Notes under the pieces: generated by a model
What the model saw: only the letters and a program-made list of their open reading frames with translations
Database searches by the model: none
Told to the model about the DNA's origin: nothing
In this document: positions 58,966 to 64,000 of the stretch, piece after piece
Position numbering within the stretch: position 1 is the first letter of the stretch
How the letters are laid out: every line of letters begins with the position of its first letter
IMG/VR virus record: IMGVR_UViG_3300037961_005106
Coordinates: 1 to 64,000 of that record
DNA from: a virus
Reading direction: 5' to 3' (one strand)
Length of the DNA stretch: 64,000 nucleotides
Position numbers and translations under genes: made by a program

Positions 58966-59721
58966 ATGGCTTATTTATCTGCCAAGAAAATTTATCCGGG
59001 TAACTTCAACGAGCCTTTAAACGGTTGGTACAAAAACATTGATACCAACGACAGTGGCTCTAACGACGCTTCAAACGGTGGTCCTACTTCAGTTCTTGCT
59101 AACCCCGGTTGGCAGTTCTATCAACTGCGTGGTTATGTCCCTGTGACTACCACCGGTTACACCTCTTCTGCCAGCGTTATCATTCCTTCCCCTTATCGGA
59201 ATGATGATACTCGCACTGACATCACTGGCATGGTTGTCTCTGCTGACACCACTCGCCCTGCTTATGTCTATCGCACAAACCTTTCCGTGGCCCAAGGCTG
59301 GGGTGATGGTCGTGTTGCAGAAAGTGGCTTGATGACCTCTGGTGCTACTCAAGTCGTTGCTTTCGGCCCTGCAGGCCCCGTGAGCACGTCTGGTGTTGTC
59401 GAAGGTGCCAACCTTGTTGCTGCCTCTAACAACATCGCTGCAGGCTCCGCTGGTTATGGTACTAATCCTTTCCAGAACATCACTGGCATTGTTACCAAAG
59501 AGTGGCTGTATGAAGAGTTGACTACGGATACCACCTTCGAGGTGTATTCCAAGGCAACAACCAACGCAACTGCACTGAATGGCGGCTTCTCCATTCACGC
59601 TGATGATGTTGCTGCTGGACGTACTGGTTACATCCTGGTTGAAGTTTGCTACATCCGTCCTGATACGGCTGTTGCTTACGCCGACATGGAACAGTATCTG
59701 CCTAACCGTACTGTTAGCTGA
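58966..59721 (+). CDS. Abundant-type structural protein, capsid decoration candidate
   Basis: 251 residues, beta-rich with Gly/Thr/Ser (MAYLSAKKIYPGNFNEPLNGW; GWGDGRVAESGLMTSG). GGAG lies before the ATG. Same GC-rich codon style as the capsid gene, so likely highly expressed: decoration or major structural protein. Family unknown. Confidence 0.7.
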   Translation: MAYLSAKKIYPGNFNEPLNGWYKNIDTNDSGSNDASNGGPTSVLANPGWQFYQLRGYVPVTTTGYTSSASVIIPSPYRNDDTRTDITGMVVSADTTRPAYVYRTNLSVAQGWGDGRVAESGLMTSGATQVVAFGPAGPVSTSGVVEGANLVAASNNIAAGSAGYGTNPFQNITGIVTKEWLYEELTTDTTFEVYSKATTNATALNGGFSIHADDVAAGRTGYILVEVCYIRPDTAVAYADMEQYLPNRTVS

Positions 59722-59736
59722 TAATTAAGGTAATAT

Positions 59737-59762
59737 AGGACCAGAGAGTTAATCTGGTCCTT
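59737..59762 (+). terminator. Hairpin between capsid module and next gene
   Basis: AGGACCAGA and TCTGGTCCT pair perfectly over 9 bp with a 7-nt loop, followed by only TT before the ATG at 59763. It could partly terminate transcription after the capsid genes or reduce translation of the next gene, which has no other ribosome site. Confidence 0.5.
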
Positions 59763-60173
59763 ATGCTTTATCAGCACGTAAAAACAGGAGCGCGAGTTAA
59801 AGTTGTTAGTGAGTGGGATGATGGCGACTGGTTCATGATCGAAGATCAAGATGGTCGAGTCTTTACCGCTTACAAAACAGAAGTTGTACCAGACGAGAAG
59901 GCAACTAAAAAAGTTAAAACCCTTCAAGTCAAAGATGCAGCAGCGAAAGAAGAAGTTCGTAAGTTCCCTCCTGAGACACGCCTTAATATCAATTCAGCGA
60001 CCGCCCAAATGATTGCTGATCATATTAAAGGAATTGGTTTAAAGACTGCTCGCGAAATCAAGGATCTGCAACTTTCTTTGTCGGGTGAAAGATTCCATAG
60101 TTTGGATCAGTTAAAACAAATCAAACGTGTTGATTGGGATTCTGTTTTTGCGGCTGATTTGGTTAGAGTTTGA
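59763..60173 (+). CDS. SH3-like plus helix-hairpin-helix protein
   Basis: 136 residues. N-terminal SH3-like domain (GARVKVVSEWDDGDWFMIEDQDGRVFTAYK); C-terminal ComEA-like helix-hairpin-helix (RLNINSATAQMIADHIKGIGLKTAREI, FHSLDQLKQI). HhH motifs bind DNA backbone non-specifically. Position directly after capsid genes suggests a virion DNA-end or neck protein, unlike ComEA itself. Confidence 0.75.
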   Translation: MLYQHVKTGARVKVVSEWDDGDWFMIEDQDGRVFTAYKTEVVPDEKATKKVKTLQVKDAAAKEEVRKFPPETRLNINSATAQMIADHIKGIGLKTAREIKDLQLSLSGERFHSLDQLKQIKRVDWDSVFAADLVRV

Positions 60174-60175
60174 TT

Positions 60176-60197
60176 AAAGCCCTTCGGGGCTTTTTTT
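60176..60197 (+). terminator. Rho-independent terminator
   Basis: AGCCC TTCG GGGCT followed by seven T, just after the HhH gene stop. Ends the capsid transcription unit. Confidence 0.88.
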
Positions 60198-60237
60198 ATT
60201 AACGCAAAGTATAATAAAAAAATACTGGCGGCTTACA

Positions 60238-60717
60238 GTGCAACTATCTGATTTTAATAAAAGTCGTGTTCGATATCATTTGGGATACTACGTTGTTAGT
60301 GTTCCAGCAGGTGATTATGCACGCCTGGAAGAGTCATTAAACTCTGTTCCAGATGCAGTGTTTCACGACAAAATTATTCTTCAGATTGGTCGTTGTGATG
60401 CTGCAGAAAAGAAAACCCAACTTGCTTCGTTTGAGGACACGTTCCAAGTACCAAGTACTAGGGTTGAAGGAATTATTGGCGACGTTGATCGTACCATTCG
60501 TTCCAGCAGTATTAAAGAAGCCCTGAAGCTTTGGGACGAGGTCTACATGTATGAGACCAACCGTCTTGCTCAGATTCTTTATGTTCCTAACTATAAGGAT
60601 CCTATGCAAGCCCGGTATCGCTATGAGCGATCAGGAGCTGAATTTATCCAGGCATTACCTGGCCCTGCTGATACTGCAATCGGCGCAAACATCTACCTTC
60701 ACGCTACGACTAGATAA
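60238..60717 (+). CDS. Head-tail connector-like protein
   Basis: 159 residues, GTG start. Helical beginning (VRYHLGYYVVSVPAGDYARLEESLN), central IIGDVDRTIRSSSIKEALKLWDEV and C-terminal YKDPMQARYRYERSGAEFIQALPG. Arrangement after capsid genes and an alpha-helical/beta mix fits a gp6-like adaptor or connector. AGTATAATAAAA in the leader may be a promoter. Confidence 0.65.
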   Translation: MQLSDFNKSRVRYHLGYYVVSVPAGDYARLEESLNSVPDAVFHDKIILQIGRCDAAEKKTQLASFEDTFQVPSTRVEGIIGDVDRTIRSSSIKEALKLWDEVYMYETNRLAQILYVPNYKDPMQARYRYERSGAEFIQALPGPADTAIGANIYLHATTR

Positions 60718-60719
60718 TC

Positions 60720-61892
60720 ATGACTTCTTCTTATAATCCTATGCAATTTGGCGGAATTGGTGGACGACGTGTTCCAGCAGCACAGCCTTTTGTAATGCCT
60801 AGTTTCAACGCTCCCCCTGGGCCTTGGAACCAAGCTGTTCCTACTTCTGTTTCTCCTGCTTCCATTATTACTCGATCTGCACCTAAACAAGTAGTACAGC
60901 AAGGCGGTAAAACAGTATTAAAACAAGGAGCAAGAGGAGTAGGACGATTTCTTGGACCAGCAGTAGATCTTGGATATGGAGCATATGAAGCACAACAAGC
61001 AGCTAAAGAAGGTAGAAATCCTCTTCGACAATTAGCAAAAACAGCAACTGGAGCTGCCGCAGGAGGTCTTGCAGTAGCTGGAGGAGGAATGGTTGGGGTA
61101 CCCACTACTGGACCTGTTGGTGCGGCGGCTGCTATAGGTTTATACACACCTACTTCCCTGGGAGCAGAAGCTTTATTTGATGTTATGTTCCCAGAACAAG
61201 TTACTAAAAAAGATGATTTTGTATATGGAAGAACACCCGGAACATTCCAACCTAAAAAAAATGGGAAAGGTGTAGACTTCTTGCCCGGACAAGATGTTAT
61301 TGGGCCAGTACCACAACCACGCACAGGTAAAGGTGGTTTTGTAGTAGTACCTAAAAAAGAAGGTGGAGGAATTCGTTGGGATCCTAATTTTGATCAATCT
61401 TCTATTTATAAAAAAGAACCAGTTGTTCAAGAAACACTTCCTCCTTTTAATCCCAACCAAGACCTTCCTGCTTCTGCTGAACAGTCTGTTGATACTGCTC
61501 CTTTCCAGCATCAAATGGCTATTTATGAGCAAGGAAGGAATGCTGCTCAAACACAAGCAGAACGTAATCAAGTACGTGATTTAGGACTTGCTATTCATAA
61601 AGCACATAACCCACAGCTTTATAGCAACTTCCAAACACCAATGGCATCAGATCGAACCTTTAATCCTTTAATGGCTAATATGTTCCCTGATACTTATCCT
61701 CAAACAAGAGAAGCGTTTATTCAAGAACGTGGTGTACAAATGCCACAAACAATGACTAATGTTGATGCACGTAATGAACTTATTGAAGGTAATCGTTTAG
61801 AAGGAGAACGAATTGCTGGAGAGCTAGCTAGTAATTTAGAAGTACAAGATTTTATGAAGAAGTTCTTAAGCGCACAAACGGGGGCACAATAA
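60720..61892 (+). CDS. Predicted internal virion protein
   Basis: 390 residues. Contains Gly/Ala-rich zipper AKTATGAAAGGLAVAGGGMVG (~102-123) and a long Pro/Gln/Asn-rich middle, then charged helix end RLEGERIAGELASNLEVQDFMKKFL. Overlaps the transglycosylase gene by 1 nt (TAATG). Likely ejected with DNA, together with the SLT protein; inferred. Confidence 0.65.
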   Translation: MTSSYNPMQFGGIGGRRVPAAQPFVMPSFNAPPGPWNQAVPTSVSPASIITRSAPKQVVQQGGKTVLKQGARGVGRFLGPAVDLGYGAYEAQQAAKEGRNPLRQLAKTATGAAAGGLAVAGGGMVGVPTTGPVGAAAAIGLYTPTSLGAEALFDVMFPEQVTKKDDFVYGRTPGTFQPKKNGKGVDFLPGQDVIGPVPQPRTGKGGFVVVPKKEGGGIRWDPNFDQSSIYKKEPVVQETLPPFNPNQDLPASAEQSVDTAPFQHQMAIYEQGRNAAQTQAERNQVRDLGLAIHKAHNPQLYSNFQTPMASDRTFNPLMANMFPDTYPQTREAFIQERGVQMPQTMTNVDARNELIEGNRLEGERIAGELASNLEVQDFMKKFLSAQTGAQ

Positions 61893-62524
61893 TGTCTACA
61901 ACACTAAGTAAAAAACAACTAGCAAAACTTTTGTTGCAAGGTGGTTTTACTGAGCAACAAGTACCAGCAATGTTAGAAATTGCTAGGCGTGAATCGTCAT
62001 TAAACCCCTTGGCTTTAAATCCTAATGCTGATACAGGAGACTTAAGCTACGGTTTATTTCAAATTAATATGCTTGGAGGCATGGGGCCAGAAAGAAGGAA
62101 AGCATTAGGTTTAAAATCTAATGAAGAACTTTATGATCCAGCAACAAATGTAAGAGCTGCTAAATATATTTATGACATGCAAGGTCCGCAAGCATGGTCA
62201 GTATATGACGCAACAGACCCTGCTTTTACTAATTTAAATTTTAATGATGATACTTCATCAAGGCAGGGAAATACCTATAACATTAATGTTGAAGCTCCTA
62301 AAGAAAAACCCAAACAAAAAAAAGATCCTTTTGAACAGTTATTGCTAGGGCAATTCTTTAATAATCCTACTGGTACTACTGGTCACCCTTTTCAGCAAAT
62401 GTTGGGAGCAATTCAAAGGCAAGGACAAGGACCAGGAACTGTATTTAAACAACTTCAAGACCAAGGACAAAAACTTGCAGATAATTTGCTCAAACAGTAT
62501 CAAAGCTTTAGTGGATTTAATTAA
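61892..62524 (+). CDS. SLT-type lytic transglycosylase
   Basis: 210 residues. IARRESSLNPLALNPNADTGDLSYGLFQINMLGGMGP contains the catalytic Glu (RES) and the GLFQIN signature; ATNVRAAKYIYDMQGPQAWSVY completes the lysozyme-like fold. C-terminal part is Pro/Gln-rich. Located in the virion module it should open peptidoglycan during DNA entry, separate from the GH19 endolysin used at lysis. Confidence 0.88.
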   Translation: MSTTLSKKQLAKLLLQGGFTEQQVPAMLEIARRESSLNPLALNPNADTGDLSYGLFQINMLGGMGPERRKALGLKSNEELYDPATNVRAAKYIYDMQGPQAWSVYDATDPAFTNLNFNDDTSSRQGNTYNINVEAPKEKPKQKKDPFEQLLLGQFFNNPTGTTGHPFQQMLGAIQRQGQGPGTVFKQLQDQGQKLADNLLKQYQSFSGFN

Positions 62525-62530
62525 TAGTAG

Positions 62531-62540
62531 GATAAAATAG
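62531..62540 (+). promoter_or_regulatory. Candidate late promoter motif GATAAAATAG
   Basis: ATAAAATAG lies 23 nt before the ATG at 62562, the same spacing as TTAAAATAG before 2314. Short AT-rich box only. Confidence 0.3.
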
Positions 62541-62561
62541 ATAGATAAGACAGTAACGTAA

Positions 62562-63356
62562 ATGACAGCCACTAATACCAATAAGCAACCTGTGTTTGTT
62601 GATCGTCCGTTGCTGGCACGGACACGACTAACAAATCAAGTTGTTGGTAATAACACGGATCTTAATGTACAAGGTGGCCAAAGTCCTGGCTTACTTGTTG
62701 ACATGGATGCAACTTTAAGTTCAGACAACAATAGTGGCGGTGTTGTTGATTCAATTACGATTCTTCGTGATGATACTTCAAATGCTGTTCATACTGATTA
62801 CACCATTAATGCAGATACATCAGGCACCTTTATTGGTTTAACAAAGGGCCAAATTGTTTACGTAGAAAACACAGGTGTCTTAACAACTCCTGCAGAAAGT
62901 GGCCAAGGTTATTACACCTATACAGGTGACACAGCATTAAATGTTGTTAATACAGCTATTCATTTTTCTGGTGTTGCATCCCCCACTGCCTCAGGTTTTA
63001 CCTTTACTTCCTTAAGTGCAACGACTCTTCCCGCTGTTACATTCGTTGTCTACCACACTCGCGGTACAACAGTACCGATCCCTGGTGACGGTGACTATGT
63101 TCCTGTTTTTAGCAAAACTGTTCCTACTAATTCTGGTTTTGTTGATTGTTCGGATGTAATGCCTGAACTTGCAACACCGGTACCACAACAAGGTAATACC
63201 GGAGGTTTAGGACCGAGGACACCACTTAAGAATCGTGGTATTTATTTGCAGCGTGGAGATAGGCTTTATGTTGGTGTTCTTCAACGTGGTGTTTACAATA
63301 CTGCTTCTGGCTATATTCCTGGTGCTCACATTGTGGCGCAAGGCGGATACTATTGA
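62562..63356 (+). CDS. Structural protein, beta-rich
   Basis: 264 residues, Thr/Gly/Val-rich, beta predicted throughout (GGVVDSITILRDDTSNAVHTDYTIN; PGDGDYVPVFSKTVP). No known domain. Likely tail or neck component, since it precedes another structural gene at 63360. Confidence 0.68.
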   Translation: MTATNTNKQPVFVDRPLLARTRLTNQVVGNNTDLNVQGGQSPGLLVDMDATLSSDNNSGGVVDSITILRDDTSNAVHTDYTINADTSGTFIGLTKGQIVYVENTGVLTTPAESGQGYYTYTGDTALNVVNTAIHFSGVASPTASGFTFTSLSATTLPAVTFVVYHTRGTTVPIPGDGDYVPVFSKTVPTNSGFVDCSDVMPELATPVPQQGNTGGLGPRTPLKNRGIYLQRGDRLYVGVLQRGVYNTASGYIPGAHIVAQGGYY

Positions 63357-63359
63357 TCC

Positions 63360-64000
63360 ATGGCAAAAAAGAATAAAAACACATTCGGTGGAGGTAGTTC
63401 TTTTGGACGCTTCCAAGGATCTGTTTTTAGTGGAGGTACACCAGAAGTAAAAAAATATAAAGTAGAACCTGTTGAAGGTGTTTTTGGTGGTTCAATACCT
63501 AACTCTTTATACACTGTTGAACGAGAAGCTACCTGGTCACGATGGCGTCGGGGTTGGGAGTTAGGTGCAGCAAACCTTGCAAACACGGCTTATGAATATC
63601 CATTTGAATATATTATTCCAACGACAACAGGAGCAGTTGATCAAATTGGAGCAAGAGAACCATTGATGTCAGGTGTCTTTAGAGGATTCCCAACAAAAAA
63701 TAAAGAGTTAGGTATTCACTGGGCGGGAAAGATTGAGCCTGGGAACCTACGGTTCGATCGTTTAACCGATAGTTCAGGAACATTACTAGCGATTTCAGGA
63801 GAGGTAAACAAAAATACTTTGTATTTAGGAGTACCACAAGACAATGAAAACTATTGGTACATGCAGCTAAGTGGCACGTTTAATACAGTTAATCCTGTAC
63901 CACCTCCACTGTACGTAACCTTTTCTGGTACAAATCAAACATTAAAACCAATTGTTGGGGATATTCTTGAAGATAAAATTATTACTGCTTCAGGACAAGC
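63360..64000 (+). CDS. Structural/tail protein (3' end outside window)
   Basis: At least 213 residues, ATG 63360. Basic Gly-rich start MAKKNKNTFGGGSSFGRF, Trp-rich segment TWSRWRRGWELGAANLAN, then beta-rich NKNTLYLGVPQDNENYWYMQLSG. Reading frame runs off the window end. Probably a large tail protein of the same operon as the two previous genes. Confidence 0.7.
   Translation, partial: MAKKNKNTFGGGSSFGRFQGSVFSGGTPEVKKYKVEPVEGVFGGSIPNSLYTVEREATWSRWRRGWELGAANLANTAYEYPFEYIIPTTTGAVDQIGAREPLMSGVFRGFPTKNKELGIHWAGKIEPGNLRFDRLTDSSGTLLAISGEVNKNTLYLGVPQDNENYWYMQLSGTFNTVNPVPPPLYVTFSGTNQTLKPIVGDILEDKIITASGQ

Overview
The window is part of a tailed double-stranded DNA phage genome, most likely one infecting a cyanobacterium. 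Signs of this host are a DUF4278-like protein starting MQLTYRGV, a CP12-like C-terminal motif, a possible DUF5895-like protein, perfect copies of the cyanobacterial-type DnaA box TTTTCCACA, and many small proteins of a kind familiar from cyanophages. Both ends of the window cut through tail or fibre genes, so some tail genes lie outside it. I see no integrase and no CRISPR array. Coding is very dense, with many ATGA/TAATG overlaps.

Layout. (1) 1-8.2 kb, plus strand: three fibre or spike genes, two ending in an S74-type intramolecular chaperone, with small companion genes, then a GH19-type endolysin and a small membrane protein. (2) 8.2-39.9 kb, mostly minus strand: the early and replication block. 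From right to left it holds about 25 small genes, tRNA-Leu(UAA), an SH3-like protein, ThyX with an NrdR-like zinc ribbon protein, an AlpA-like regulator, GP88, family A DNA polymerase, SSB, a PD-(D/E)XK exonuclease, a primase-helicase, a GT4 glycosyltransferase, an HNH-like protein and a holin-like gene with a predicted -1 frameshift. Plus-strand insertions here are a glycine-rich virion-like protein (15.7 kb), a sugar-modification cassette with its own terminator (17.9-21.2 kb), an EndoVII-like nuclease and a few tiny genes. A Dps homologue lies beside the nuclease on the minus strand. (3) 39.9-64 kb, plus strand: the virion module, with many glycine-rich or basic proteins, terminase large subunit, portal, a scaffold-like protein that overlaps the portal frame by 581 bp, major capsid protein, a second abundant-type structural protein, an HhH protein, a connector-like protein and an SLT transglycosylase.

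The most unusual content is in the non-coding DNA of the minus-strand block. A small structured element (here L1; outer stem CTRGG/CCYAG, conserved GGCA and GTAAGTCC) occurs nine times, usually 19-30 nt before a start codon and once directly before the tRNA. Two further leader families are L2 (two copies with a UUCG hairpin) and L3 (three copies of a three-hairpin module, each filling the gap between consecutive small genes). Two gene-free stretches, at 11.2-11.6 kb and 39.1-39.6 kb, carry related short repeats with 13-nt spacing; the second also has three clustered DnaA boxes and is my best candidate for the replication origin. Functions of all these elements are inferred from position and base pairing only.
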